Below, piece after piece: positions 52,184 through 61,495 of a stretch of DNA of 64,000 nucleotides. The stretch covers positions 4,836,001 to 4,900,000 of the forward strand of contig NC_019673.1 in assembly GCF_000328705.1 (NCBI RefSeq). The letters run 5' to 3'. The notes under the pieces are model-generated. The model was not told the origin of the DNA and did no database searches. It saw only the letters and a program-made list of their open reading frames with translations. Each line of letters starts with the position of its first letter. Position 1 is the first letter of the stretch. The stretch comes from Saccharothrix espanaensis DSM 44229. GTDB taxonomy: Bacteria; Actinomycetota; Actinomycetes; Mycobacteriales; Pseudonocardiaceae. Made by a program: the position numbers and the translations under genes.

Positions 52184-54725
52184 CGACTTCGGCCGCGAAC
52201 TGGGCCTGCTGCGGGAGGCGGCCGGGCTGACCGTCCGGGGTCTCGCCGGGGCGATCGGCGTGCCGGCGAGCACGCTCGGCGGCTACTTCACCGGAGCCCA
52301 CCTGCCTCGACCCGGCAGCACCGCCTTCCGCGACCTGCTGCGCGCGTGCGGGGTAACGGACGGTGCGGCGGCCGACGCCTGGGTGCTGGCGCTGCGCCGG
52401 GCCCGGGTGGTGCGGCCGGAACCCGCGCCCGAGCCGCCGCCGGGTCCCGCCGGTTCGCCGGAGATCGTCGTGTCGACCCGCGCGCCCGTGGACCGGCTCG
52501 CGCGCCAGCCCCGACCGCGGGGCCGGGACGATCTGCTCGACCGGCTCTCGGCGGTGTTGCGCGAACCAGGCGACGGCTGCCGGACACACGTGCTGCACGG
52601 GCTCGGCGGCTGCGGCAAGAGCACCGCGGCCCTGGCCCTGGCCCGTCTGGCGGAGCGGCGGGGCGTCCAGGTGTGGTGGGTGTCGGCCGGTGATCCCGCC
52701 CTGTTCACCGCGAGCGTGCACGCGGTCGCGGTGGAACTCGGGATCGCGCCCGAGCAATTGCGCCTGGGCAGCTTGCCCGACCGGGTGTGGGCGGGCCTCG
52801 TCGCGTACGAGCGGCCGTGGCTGCTGGTCTTCGACGAGGCCGACGAGCCGTCCCGGCTGGCCCTGCCGGGCGCGGTTGTGTCCGACGGCAACGGCTGGCT
52901 GCGGCCGGGCGTCCCGGCGCACGGCGCGGTGCTGGTCACCACCCGCAACAGGGCCCCCGAGCACTGGGCCGCGGTCGACCGGCGGTGGCTGCGGCTGCAC
53001 GCGGTCGACACCCTGTCCCCCGACGACGGCGCGCGTGTCCTGCTCGAACTGGCCGGGGAGGCCGCGGGCGACCTCGCGGCGGCCCGCCGGCTGTCCACCA
53101 GGCTGGGCGGCCTGCCGCTCGCGCTGCGCCTCGCCGGCCACTACCTCCGGGAGGTCACTGCCATGCCGCCGAACTTCGCTGATCGAGGCGACCCCGCGAA
53201 CTTCGACGAGTACGCCGCGGCGATGGACGAGGGCAAGCACGACGACCTCCTCGACGCGCGGCCCGACGCCGGCCACCGCGAGACCATCGGACGCACCTGG
53301 GAGCTCTCGCTGGACATGCTCGCCAACACCGGGGCACCGGAGGCCCGCCCGGTCCTGCGGCTGCTGTCCTGCCTGCGATCTGCACCGGTCCCGGTCGACC
53401 TGCTGCGCGCCGACGTCCTCGCGGCCTCGCCGCTGTTCCCCGCGCTCACCGCGCGCCGGTTGTGGCACGCGATCACCGAACTGATCAACGTCGGCCTGGT
53501 CGACCGCCGGCCCACCGGGGACGGGAGCGCCGAGTCGCTCGTCCTGCACCCACTGGTGCGCGAGGCGTCGCGGCGTCAGGACGACATGGCCGGCGACGCG
53601 GCGGCCTACCTGGCGCTGCTGGCCTCGCTCCTGTCGCACGCGGTGCGCGACCTGGACCCGAAACACCCGTCCTCGTGGGCGCGCTGGTCGGCGCTGGCCG
53701 TGCACTGCCCGGCACCGCTGGACCTGGTCGTGGAACGGGGGCCGGGCCAGGTGCGCGACGCCACCGCCGTACTGCGGCCGGCGCTGGCCGCAGCACGGTA
53801 CCTGCGCGCGGCGGGCCACCCGTCCCAGGCGGTCGAGGAGTGCGCTGCGGTGCTCTCCGCCGCACGGGGACTGCTGGACCGAGACCACCCCGTCACCCTC
53901 GCGCTGCACCACGAACAGGGCCGCAGCCGCTACGAGGCCGGTCGTTACGACCAGGCCAAGCGCGACCTGCACGACGTGCTGGAGCGGCGTCGTCGGGTGT
54001 TGGGCGGTGATCACCCGGACACCGCGACCACGCTCCACTACCTGGGTCGTGTCCTGCTCGACCACGACCTGGTCGACTTCGCCGAGCGCTACTTCGCCGA
54101 AGCTCTCGACATCCGTCGCCGGACTCTCGGTGACCGCCACCCGGACACACTGACCAGCTTGAACAACATGGCCGCCGTTCACCTGGAGCGCGGCCGGTCG
54201 GCCGGGGACGACACCGGGCGCGGCGAACTGGACGCCGCCGACACCCTGCTCCAGCAGGTACTGGCGGCCCGCCGGGAGGCGCTCGGCGACGAGCACCCGG
54301 CCACTCTGGTCACCCACTACCACCTGTGCCGGTTGGCGCAGGAGCGCGGTGATCTCGACCTCGCCGAGCGGCTGCTGCGCCGGCTCGCCGACGTCGGCGC
54401 GCGGGTCCTCGGACCGGCGCACCGGCGCACGTTGGGCGCCCGCCAACTGCTGGCTGACGTCCGTCACTCCCAGGGTGACGCGGCGGAGGCCGGCGAGCTG
54501 ACCCGGGACGTCCTGCGGACGCGTGACCGGATGCTCGGCTGCGACCACCCGGCGACCCTGGTGTCCCGCCACCGGCTGGCCCTGCTGCTGCGCGAGCGCG
54601 GCGAGGTCGAGCAGGCTTGTGTGCTCCTGACCGCCGTCGTGGCCGATCGGCACCGCGTGCTCGGTGCGCGGCACCAGGAGACCTGCCGCGCTTCGGCAGA
54701 TCTGGCCGCGTTGGAGGAGTCATGA
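52152..54725 (+). CDS. XRE-STAND (NB-ARC)-TPR protein
   Basis: An 857-residue regulator-like NTPase. Residues 10-65 are an XRE helix-turn-helix (FGRELGLLREAAGLTVRGLAGAIGVPASTLGGYFTG, described as a motif), residues 140-420 an NB-ARC module with P-loop GLGGCGKST (150-158), Walker B LLVFDEAD (223-230), sensor TTRN (264-267) and GLPLAL (320-325), then a winged-helix stretch and kinesin-light-chain-like TPRs with GxxHPxT repeats (from about 575). ATG 52152 has GAGGAGGTG upstream. Its stop overlaps the cyclase-like gene start (ATGA). Confidence 0.9.
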   Translation: MSDPARVATRDDFGRELGLLREAAGLTVRGLAGAIGVPASTLGGYFTGAHLPRPGSTAFRDLLRACGVTDGAAADAWVLALRRARVVRPEPAPEPPPGPAGSPEIVVSTRAPVDRLARQPRPRGRDDLLDRLSAVLREPGDGCRTHVLHGLGGCGKSTAALALARLAERRGVQVWWVSAGDPALFTASVHAVAVELGIAPEQLRLGSLPDRVWAGLVAYERPWLLVFDEADEPSRLALPGAVVSDGNGWLRPGVPAHGAVLVTTRNRAPEHWAAVDRRWLRLHAVDTLSPDDGARVLLELAGEAAGDLAAARRLSTRLGGLPLALRLAGHYLREVTAMPPNFADRGDPANFDEYAAAMDEGKHDDLLDARPDAGHRETIGRTWELSLDMLANTGAPEARPVLRLLSCLRSAPVPVDLLRADVLAASPLFPALTARRLWHAITELINVGLVDRRPTGDGSAESLVLHPLVREASRRQDDMAGDAAAYLALLASLLSHAVRDLDPKHPSSWARWSALAVHCPAPLDLVVERGPGQVRDATAVLRPALAAARYLRAAGHPSQAVEECAAVLSAARGLLDRDHPVTLALHHEQGRSRYEAGRYDQAKRDLHDVLERRRRVLGGDHPDTATTLHYLGRVLLDHDLVDFAERYFAEALDIRRRTLGDRHPDTLTSLNNMAAVHLERGRSAGDDTGRGELDAADTLLQQVLAARREALGDEHPATLVTHYHLCRLAQERGDLDLAERLLRRLADVGARVLGPAHRRTLGARQLLADVRHSQGDAAEAGELTRDVLRTRDRMLGCDHPATLVSRHRLALLLRERGEVEQACVLLTAVVADRHRVLGARHQETCRASADLAALEES

Positions 54726-55600
54726 CAGACGTGCCGCGCGACCTGACTGCCCCCGTCGACGCACGGGTCCTCCGGTTCCGCGACCGGGACACCGTGCCGG
54801 CCGGCGGGCCGGAAGCGCTGTTGGCCGGCGGTGTCGACCCCACGACGCTGCTGAGAATGCGAACGCGACTCTGCTCCGTCGAGTGCCTGCTGCTCTCGCG
54901 TCTGGTGGAGGAGCACGTCGTGGCCCACCAGGTCGTCGTGGAGCCGACCGTGTGGGTACCCCGCCAGGTGACCGCTGCCGACTTGGTGCTCCCCACCCAG
55001 GCCCGCCGGTCCGTGGCCCCCGCCGCGGGGGACGACCCGTCGTCACCGGGCAGGCGGGCGCGGCGGCCGTTGCGGATGGGGTTCGTTGTGGACGTCGTCG
55101 GCTACGGCGCACGCACGGCGCGGCTGCGGGCGTTGGCTCAGCGCCGGGTTTCCGAACTGAACTCGGCCGTGCTGGAGCACCTGGGCGTCGATCTGCGGGA
55201 CGTCGACCACCAGGGAACCGGGGACGGCGTGCTCGTGTTCCTGCCGCCCCACGTGGACGTGCCGTGGACGGTGCCCCGGCTGCTGCGCGGCTGGTGGGAC
55301 CTGTTGCACGAGGACAACGAGCTGTACACGGACCGGTTGCGGCTGCGCATGGCGGTGGCGCTCGGCCCGGTCGCCCCCGGACCGCTGGGATTCGTCGGCC
55401 CGCCCGCGACGACGGCGGGGCGACTGCTGGACAGCGAGGTGCTGCGGGCCGCACTGGCCGAGGAGCAGGCCACCGACCTTGCGGTACTGGTGTCCGACGC
55501 GGTGCACTCCTTCGCCGTCGACCCGGCCGACCCCGCGTTCACCCGCCGCCCGGTCGGGGTGAAGGACTACCGCGCCGACGGGTGGCTGTGGGTCGGATGA
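54722..55600 (+). CDS. class III nucleotide-cyclase-like protein
   Basis: A 292-residue protein made with the STAND protein through an ATGA overlap and its own GGAGGAG site. Residues 118-292 follow the class III cyclase fold: first metal Asp in FVVDVVGYG (Asp124), second in [14 protein letters not shown] (Asp168), then [12 protein letters not shown] and [13 protein letters not shown]. Both metal aspartates are present, so it may be active, but the substrate- and transition-state residues cannot be checked by eye. Residues 1-110 are of unknown type. Solitary actinomycete proteins of this shape often accompany STAND genes. Confidence 0.75.
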   Translation: MTDVPRDLTAPVDARVLRFRDRDTVPAGGPEALLAGGVDPTTLLRMRTRLCSVECLLLSRLVEEHVVAHQVVVEPTVWVPRQVTAADLVLPTQARRSVAPAAGDDPSSPGRRARRPLRMGFVVDVVGYGARTARLRALAQRRVSELNSAVLEHLGVDLRDVDHQGTGDGVLVFLPPHVDVPWTVPRLLRGWWDLLHEDNELYTDRLRLRMAVALGPVAPGPLGFVGPPATTAGRLLDSEVLRAALAEEQATDLAVLVSDAVHSFAVDPADPAFTRRPVGVKDYRADGWLWVG

Positions 55601-55709
55601 CCGGTGGCGGGTGGCGTGTTCCATTGTGGAGGGGCGAGGGGCGGTTTTCGCGTGCACGGGGGCGTGGCATAGAACAGACTCGGACTGCACGCATTCGAGG
55701 AGGAACTTC

Positions 55710-56795
55710 GTGGCTCAGACGGTTCGCGGCGTGGTCGCACGGGGCAAGGGCGCTCCGGTCGAGGTGGTGGACGTCGTCGTCCCCGACCCCGGTCCGGGCG
55801 AGGCCGTGGTGAAGGTGCAGGCCTGCGGGGTCTGCCACACCGACCTGCACTACCGGGAGGGCGGCATCAACGACGAGTTCCCGTTCCTGCTCGGCCACGA
55901 GGCGGCCGGGGTCGTGGAGTCGGTCGGCGCGGGTGTCACCGACCTCGCGCCGGGTGATTTCGTGGTGCTCAACTGGCGGGCGGTCTGCGGCACGTGCCGG
56001 GCCTGCCTCAAGGGCAAGCCCTGGTACTGCTTCGCCACCCACAACGCGTCCCAGCCGATGACGCTGGCCAACGGCACGCCGCTGTCGCCGGCGCTGGGCA
56101 TCGGGGCGTTCGCGGAGAAGACGCTGGTGCACAGCGGGCAGTGCACGAAGGTCGACCGGAAGGCGTCGCCGACCGTGGCCGGGCTGCTCGGCTGCGGCGT
56201 GATGGCCGGGTTCGGCGCGGCGGTCAACACCGGCAACGTCTCGCGCGGGGACAGCGTCGCCGTCATCGGCTGCGGCGGGGTCGGCAACGCGGCGGTGGCC
56301 GGTGCCCGGCTCGCCGGGGCCACCACGATCGTCGCGGTCGACATCGACCCCCGGAAGCTGGAGTGGGCGCGCGGCCTGGGCGCGACGCACACGGTGGACG
56401 CCTCGGCCGAGGACGCCGTGGCGCGCGTCCAGGAGCTGACCGGCGGGTTCGGCGCGGACGTGGTGATCGACGCGGTGGGCCGACCGGAGACGTGGCGGCA
56501 GGCGTTCTACGCCCGCGACCTGGCCGGGACCGTGGTCCTGGTGGGCGTGCCGACGCCGGACATGCGGATCGACATGCCGCTGATCGACTTCTTCTCGCGC
56601 GGCGGCGCGCTCAAGTCGTCCTGGTACGGCGACTGCCTGCCGTCCCGCGACTTCCCGTACATGATCGACCTGTACCTCCAGGGCCGGCTCGACCTCGACG
56701 CGTTCGTCAGCGAGACCATCGCGCTGGACGACGTGGAGGCGGCGTTCGCGAAGATGCACCACGGCGACGTGCTGCGTTCGGTGGTGGTGTTCTGA
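55710..56795 (+). CDS. mscR: S-(hydroxymethyl)mycothiol dehydrogenase, zinc alcohol dehydrogenase family
   Basis: A 361-residue class III-type alcohol dehydrogenase. It has the catalytic zinc ligands in ACGVCHTD and GHEAAGVVE, a structural zinc cluster [15 protein letters not shown], and the NAD motif [14 protein letters not shown]. The [37 protein letters not shown] region matches the mycothiol-dependent formaldehyde dehydrogenase branch (MscR/AdhE2) rather than the glutathione one. It oxidises the formaldehyde-mycothiol adduct. GTG 55710 has GAGGAGG upstream; the metallo-hydrolase gene overlaps its stop. Confidence 0.92.
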   Translation: MAQTVRGVVARGKGAPVEVVDVVVPDPGPGEAVVKVQACGVCHTDLHYREGGINDEFPFLLGHEAAGVVESVGAGVTDLAPGDFVVLNWRAVCGTCRACLKGKPWYCFATHNASQPMTLANGTPLSPALGIGAFAEKTLVHSGQCTKVDRKASPTVAGLLGCGVMAGFGAAVNTGNVSRGDSVAVIGCGGVGNAAVAGARLAGATTIVAVDIDPRKLEWARGLGATHTVDASAEDAVARVQELTGGFGADVVIDAVGRPETWRQAFYARDLAGTVVLVGVPTPDMRIDMPLIDFFSRGGALKSSWYGDCLPSRDFPYMIDLYLQGRLDLDAFVSETIALDDVEAAFAKMHHGDVLRSVVVF

Positions 56796-57421
56796 TGGCC
56801 CGCGTCGACCACGGCGTCACGCGCGGCACGTTCAGCCTCGACGGGCAGACCTTCGACGTCGACAACAACGTGTGGGTGATCGGCGACGACGCGGAGTGCG
56901 TGATCATCGACGCGCCGCACGACGTCGACAAGATCCTGCACGTGGTGGGCGGTCGCGAGGTGAAGGCGATCCTGGCCACGCACGCGCACGACGACCACGT
57001 CCGGGTCGCCCCCGCCCTGGCCGCCGCGACCGGTGCCCCGGTCCTGCTGCACCCGGCCGACCGGGTGCTCTGGGACCTGGTCCACCCGACGGTCGCCCCG
57101 GACGGCGACCTGGCCGACGGGCAGGTCGTGGAGATCGCGGGCACCGCCCTGCACGTCCTGCACACCCCGGGCCACGCGCCCGGCGCGTGCTGCTTCCACG
57201 CCCCGGAGCTGGGCGCGGTCTTCACCGGCGACACCCTGTTCCACGGCGGTCCGGGCGCGACCGGCCGCTCGTACTCGGACTTCGACACCATCATCGAGTC
57301 GATCACCCAGCGCCTGCTGGTGCTCCCGGAGCACACCGTCGTGCACACCGGGCACGGCGACGACACCACGATCGGAGCCGAGGCCCCGCACCTCGGGGAC
57401 TGGATCACCCGCGCGGGCTGA
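56795..57421 (+). CDS. metallo-beta-lactamase-fold hydrolase (mycothiol thioester hydrolase candidate)
   Basis: A 208-residue MBL-fold enzyme with the zinc motif THAHDDH, further ligands in TPGHAPG, FTGDTLF and HTGHGDDT, as in glyoxalase II-like proteins. It overlaps mscR by one base (TGATG) and is made with it. In actinomycetes this partner is proposed to hydrolyse the S-formylmycothiol or a related thioester formed by MscR. Confidence 0.88.
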   Translation: MARVDHGVTRGTFSLDGQTFDVDNNVWVIGDDAECVIIDAPHDVDKILHVVGGREVKAILATHAHDDHVRVAPALAAATGAPVLLHPADRVLWDLVHPTVAPDGDLADGQVVEIAGTALHVLHTPGHAPGACCFHAPELGAVFTGDTLFHGGPGATGRSYSDFDTIIESITQRLLVLPEHTVVHTGHGDDTTIGAEAPHLGDWITRAG

Positions 57422-57433
57422 CCGCGCGACGCC

Positions 57434-57476
57434 TGGCGGGCCCGGCGGCGGGTCGCTCCCGCCGCCGGGCCCGCCA
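57434..57476 (+). terminator. 19-bp perfect terminator hairpin
   Basis: TGGCGGGCCCGGCGGCGGG (57434-57452) pairs perfectly with 57458-57476 around a TCGCT loop, 12 bases after the metallo-hydrolase stop. No T tract follows. Confidence 0.75.
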
Positions 57477-57655
57477 AGGCGAACACCACCGGCTCCGGCC
57501 GGTCTCCCCCCGCAGGACCGCAGCAGCAGGACCGCAGCAGGAGGACGGCCGGAGGACGGGCCGCCGGCGGGCCGCAGCGGGTGCGGATACCCGACGAGGC
57601 CGGACGAGGCGGGCCATCCGTCCAGACCGCTGTGGACGGATGGCGGGCAGCGGGG

Positions 57656-59647
57656 TCAGGCGATGCCGGCGGCGATCAGGAGGGGCCAGATCTCGCCCTG
57701 GTCCACGACCGCGACTTCGAGCTTCTCGGCCTTGGTGAGCTTGCCCTCACCGACGTCCGCGCCGGTGATCAGCATGTCGGTGTTCGCCGAGACCGAGGAC
57801 GCGGTGGTCGCGCCGGCCTTCTCGCACATCCGCTGGAACGTCGGGCGCGGGATCTTCTCGCCCGAGCGCGGGTCGCTGATCGAGCCGGTGATGACGACCG
57901 TCTTGCCCGCCAGCGGCGCGTCGGAGGCGACGACCGGGGGCAGGTCCTCCTCGCGCACGTCGAGCGAGACCTCCTGCTCCCGCAACCGCTCCAGCTCCGG
58001 GCGCAGCCGGGTCAGGTGCTCGGTGAGCGACGCGGCGACCTTCGGGCCGATGTCCTCCACGGCCACCAGGCGCTCCTCGCCGGCGTCGGCGACCTCCTCC
58101 AGCGAGCCGAACCCGGCGCGGCACAGCCGGGCGGCGGTGCCCTCGGAGGCCATCGGGATGGCCAGGCCGATCAGCGCGCGGCGCAGGCCGACGGCGCGGC
58201 TGGTCGCGATGGAGTCGATCATCCGCTGGGCAGAGGTCTCGCCGATCCGGTCGAACTCCAGCAGCTGCTCCTTGGTCAGGGTGTAGAAGTCCGACGGGCG
58301 CTCCAGGATCCCGGCCTCGGCCAGCCGCTCGATCCACACCGGACCGACCGCCTCGATGTCGGCCGCCGGGCGGGACGCCCAGTGGATCAGCCGGCGCACG
58401 GTCTGCGCCGGGCAGGCCACGTTGGTGCAGAACAGCTCCCGGCTGTTGCCCTGCTCGACCACCGCCTGCCCGCACGACGGGCAGGCGACCGGCGGCACGA
58501 TCTCCTGCTCCGCGCCGGTGCGCGCGGCCGGGTCGAGAACGCCTGCCACGAACGGGATCACGTCGCCCGCGCGGCGGATCAGCACCGTGTCGCCGATCAT
58601 CACGTCCCGGGCGCGGATCACCTCCTGGTTGGCCAGCGTCGCCTTGGTCACCGTCGTCCCGCCGACGAACACCGGCTCCAGGTGCGCGACCGGCACGATC
58701 TTGCCCGTCTTGCCGACGTCCCAGACCACATCGGACAGCACGGTGGTCTTCTCCTCGGCGGCGAACTTGAACGCCAGCGCGCCGCGCGGCGAGTTCGAGC
58801 GCGTCCCGGCGGCGGCGAACGCGTCCCGGTTGGCCAGCCGCAGCACCGCGCCGTCCAGGTCGTAGTCGAGGTCGTTGCGCCGGGTCTCGATCTCGCCGAT
58901 GACCGCCTGCGCCGACTCCGCGTCGTCGCAGTGCCGCATGTCGGCCACGTCGAACCCGAGCGCGCGCAGGCCGTGCTCCAGGTCGGCCGCGGCACCGCCC
59001 TCGGAGGTGTCGAGGTCGAACGCGAAGTACTGCATCCGCCGCCCGGCGACCGTGGCCGGGTCCTTGGCGCGCAGCGTGCCGGCGGCGGCGTTGCGCGGGT
59101 TGATCAGCGGCTTGTCGACGTGCGCGGCGTTGTAGGCGGCGAACGTCGAGCGCAGCATCACCGCCTCGCCGCGCACCTCGACCCGGCCGGGCGCGTCGAC
59201 CCGCTCCGGCACGCCGTCGACCATCGCGCGCACCAGCGGTGTCACGTCGTCGCCGGTCGTCCCGTCGCCCCGGGTGACCGCGCGGGCCAGCCGGCCGTTC
59301 TCGTAGACCAGGGCCAGCGACAGGCCGTCGAGCTTGGGCATGACCACTACCGACTGACCGGGGAACCGGTCGAAGAACGCGGCGACCTGCTCGGGCCTGG
59401 TCGCCTTCTCCAGCGACAGCATCGGCCGCGAGTGCCGGACCGGGGCGTGCAGCACCGCCGGCGCGCCCACCTGCTCCAGCGGGTTCGGATCGGGCGCGAG
59501 CTCCGGGTTGGCCTCCACCAGGCCCCGCAGCTCGTCCTCGATCACGTCGTACTCGGCGTCCGCCACCAACGGCGTGCCCTGGTAGTACGCCTCGCGCAGC
59601 GCCACGATCCGGTCGGCGAGTCCTTGGATCCGTTCCCCAACATTCAC
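57656..59647 (-). CDS. ligA: NAD+-dependent DNA ligase paralog
   Basis: A 663-residue LigA with all domains: NMN-binding Ia domain (YYQG..DAEYD), adenylation domain with KLDG, OB fold, Cys4 zinc finger (CPSC...CTNVAC), helix-hairpin-helix region and BRCT domain at the end. Two usually invariant positions differ: the Glu two places before the catalytic Lys is Met (VMPKLDG; E. coli Glu113), and the motif IV Lys is Arg (LDGAVLRL; E. coli Lys290). Its neighbours are unrelated, unlike chromosomal ligA beside gatCAB, so it is probably a second, specialised ligase. GTG 59647 is taken as start. Confidence 0.88.
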   Translation of the reverse strand: MNVGERIQGLADRIVALREAYYQGTPLVADAEYDVIEDELRGLVEANPELAPDPNPLEQVGAPAVLHAPVRHSRPMLSLEKATRPEQVAAFFDRFPGQSVVVMPKLDGLSLALVYENGRLARAVTRGDGTTGDDVTPLVRAMVDGVPERVDAPGRVEVRGEAVMLRSTFAAYNAAHVDKPLINPRNAAAGTLRAKDPATVAGRRMQYFAFDLDTSEGGAAADLEHGLRALGFDVADMRHCDDAESAQAVIGEIETRRNDLDYDLDGAVLRLANRDAFAAAGTRSNSPRGALAFKFAAEEKTTVLSDVVWDVGKTGKIVPVAHLEPVFVGGTTVTKATLANQEVIRARDVMIGDTVLIRRAGDVIPFVAGVLDPAARTGAEQEIVPPVACPSCGQAVVEQGNSRELFCTNVACPAQTVRRLIHWASRPAADIEAVGPVWIERLAEAGILERPSDFYTLTKEQLLEFDRIGETSAQRMIDSIATSRAVGLRRALIGLAIPMASEGTAARLCRAGFGSLEEVADAGEERLVAVEDIGPKVAASLTEHLTRLRPELERLREQEVSLDVREEDLPPVVASDAPLAGKTVVITGSISDPRSGEKIPRPTFQRMCEKAGATTASSVSANTDMLITGADVGEGKLTKAEKLEVAVVDQGEIWPLLIAAGIA

Positions 59648-59753
59648 GGCGTACAAGTTACCCGCGACCACCGACAATCCACCGCACCACGCTCGGGTGA
59701 CCGACCCGAACGCGCTGGTCCGGGCACCGCCGGCGTGGTATCCGGCGCGATCT

Positions 59754-60491
59754 TCAGGCGCGCAGGAAGTCGTGCACCGGCACGACCGGGGCCAGCGTGA
59801 GGTCGGTCAGCACGTGGGAGGCCGACACGACCTCCAGCACCGGCAGGTCGGCCAGCGGTGCCATGACGTGGGCCAGCAGTTGCAGGCGCGCCGGGCCCTG
59901 CCACGCCTGCTTGACGGTGATGTCGGTGATCTCGGTGCGGACCAGGTCGCACACGCGCAGGCCGCCGGAGTAGTCGGGGGTGCTCTTGACCGCGAACGTC
60001 GGCACGGCGATCTGGGCGCGCGCCTGGTCGTGGTCCAGCGGCTGGTGCTTGTAGGCCATGGTGGCGGTCGCGACGCGTTGGCTGCCGTAGTCCAGCGTGC
60101 CGACCAGCGCACCGTCCTCTGCGAACAGTCGCGGGCGGCCGCCGGTCTTGGGGTAGGCGGACAGCTCCCGTCCGGCGAGGATCGCGCCGACGTTGTCGAG
60201 GTGCATCGCGTGCAGGTACTCGCCGTCCTCGCCGTCGAAGCGGACCGCGACGACCTGCCCGGCTTCGGTGTACGGGCCGTAGCCGTCGACGTCGCCCATG
60301 CGCATGACCTCGAACCGCACCAGCGGCTCGACGACCTCCAGCGGCTCGGGCACCACGGCCCGCAGCGCGTCCGGGTCGGTGCGGTAGACGACGTTGAGGT
60401 ACTCCCGGTCCACGAACCGGGTGGCGCGCAGCGGGTAGGGCGGCGCTGTCAGCGGGGTCACGGGGTGGCGGAGGAGCTTGTCAGTGTGCAT
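59754..60491 (-). CDS. adc: acetoacetate decarboxylase family protein
   Basis: A 245-residue protein of the ADC family. The Schiff-base lysine lies in ELSAYPKTGGRPRL (near residue 120), the same context as in clostridial Adc. Members decarboxylate acetoacetate to acetone or act on larger beta-keto acids. ATG 60491 has CGGAGG upstream. It is divergent from the hydroxyacyl-CoA dehydrogenase gene, both being under the 33-bp palindrome. Confidence 0.88.
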   Translation of the reverse strand: MHTDKLLRHPVTPLTAPPYPLRATRFVDREYLNVVYRTDPDALRAVVPEPLEVVEPLVRFEVMRMGDVDGYGPYTEAGQVVAVRFDGEDGEYLHAMHLDNVGAILAGRELSAYPKTGGRPRLFAEDGALVGTLDYGSQRVATATMAYKHQPLDHDQARAQIAVPTFAVKSTPDYSGGLRVCDLVRTEITDITVKQAWQGPARLQLLAHVMAPLADLPVLEVVSASHVLTDLTLAPVVPVHDFLRA

Positions 60492-60504
60492 GTCGGCCTC
60501 CGAA

Positions 60505-60537
60505 GAGTACAGTCTGTATCGGATACATACCGTACTC
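60505..60537. promoter_or_regulatory. 33-bp palindromic operator in the ADC/HAD divergent promoter
   Basis: GAGTAC at 60505 pairs with GTACTC at 60537 and the inner GTATC/GATAC half-sites are symmetric about 60521, with only three mismatched pairs in 16. It is the likely binding site of the TetR protein encoded at 61496. Confidence 0.8.
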
Positions 60538-60615
60538 GTTCTAGCCGGGGCCGCGCCCGGGTGTGGCCGCCGGAACACGCTCCCCGCGCGGGGAGCACCC
60601 GAAGGAGTGATCCCG

Positions 60616-61485
60616 ATGAGCTTCGCCGTGCCCACCGACCACCGGACCCGCCCGGCCGCCGTCATCGGCGCGGGCACCCTGGGACGGCGGATCGCCCTGA
60701 TGCTCGCCACCCGCGGCGGCGAGGTGCGCGTCTACGACCCGGCCGGGCCGCAGCGCGAGGCCACCGTCGACTACGTCCGGCAGAACCTCGACGCCGTCAC
60801 CGCCCGCATCCCCGACGGCACCCCCGGCACCGTGTCGGCCACCGACGACCTCGCCGCCGCCGTCGCGGACGCGTGGCTGGTCGTGGAAGCCGTTCCCGAG
60901 CGGCTGGACCTCAAGACCCGGGTCTTCGGGCAGTTGGACGAACTCGCCCCGGCCGACGCGGTGCTCGCCAGCAACTCGTCGTCCTACGCCAGCAGGCTGT
61001 TCCTCGACCGCGTCGAGCACCCGGAACGCGTGCTCAACGTGCACTTCTACATGCCGCCCACGCAGAACGCGGTCGACGTGATGTCCAGCGGCAAGACCGA
61101 CCGGGACGTGCTCGACTTCATGATGGCGACCTTGCCGGAGTACGGCGTGCACCCCTTCGAGGCGCGCAAGGAGAGCACCGGGTTCATCTTCAACAGGGTG
61201 TGGGCGGCCATCAAGCGCGAATGCCTCGAACTGGTGGCGGAGGGCGTCTCCACCCCGCACGACGTCGACGGCATGTTCCAGGTCAACACCGGCATGAAAG
61301 GCGGTCCTTTCCGGATGATGGACCAGGTGGGGCTCGACGTCGTGCTGGACATCGAGGAGCACTACGCGGCCGAGCACCCGGAGTACCCGGAAGGTCCCCG
61401 GGTGCTGCTGCGCGACTACATTGACCGCGGACGCCTCGGGGTCAAGAGCGGCGCCGGGTTCTACGACGACTACCCCACGCCCTGA
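60616..61485 (+). CDS. 3-hydroxyacyl-CoA dehydrogenase family protein
   Basis: A 289-residue NAD-dependent dehydrogenase: GxGxxG motif in VIGAGTLGRRIALML, the SNSSSYASRL segment and catalytic His in NVHFYMPP, then a C-terminal domain with GFIFNRVWAA and GVKSGAGFYDDY. It fits 3-hydroxybutyryl-CoA or short hydroxyacyl dehydrogenases. GAAGGAG precedes ATG 60616. Together with acetoacetate decarboxylase it suggests turnover of a hydroxyacid through a keto acid to a ketone. Confidence 0.88.
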   Translation: MSFAVPTDHRTRPAAVIGAGTLGRRIALMLATRGGEVRVYDPAGPQREATVDYVRQNLDAVTARIPDGTPGTVSATDDLAAAVADAWLVVEAVPERLDLKTRVFGQLDELAPADAVLASNSSSYASRLFLDRVEHPERVLNVHFYMPPTQNAVDVMSSGKTDRDVLDFMMATLPEYGVHPFEARKESTGFIFNRVWAAIKRECLELVAEGVSTPHDVDGMFQVNTGMKGGPFRMMDQVGLDVVLDIEEHYAAEHPEYPEGPRVLLRDYIDRGRLGVKSGAGFYDDYPTP

Positions 61486-61495
61486 CGGGAGGCCG

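Noticed and set aside
51822-54674. 950-codon minus-strand frame opposite the XRE-STAND gene
   Set aside because: Shadow frame; no motif, no ribosome-binding site, composition dominated by Gln, Arg and Val.
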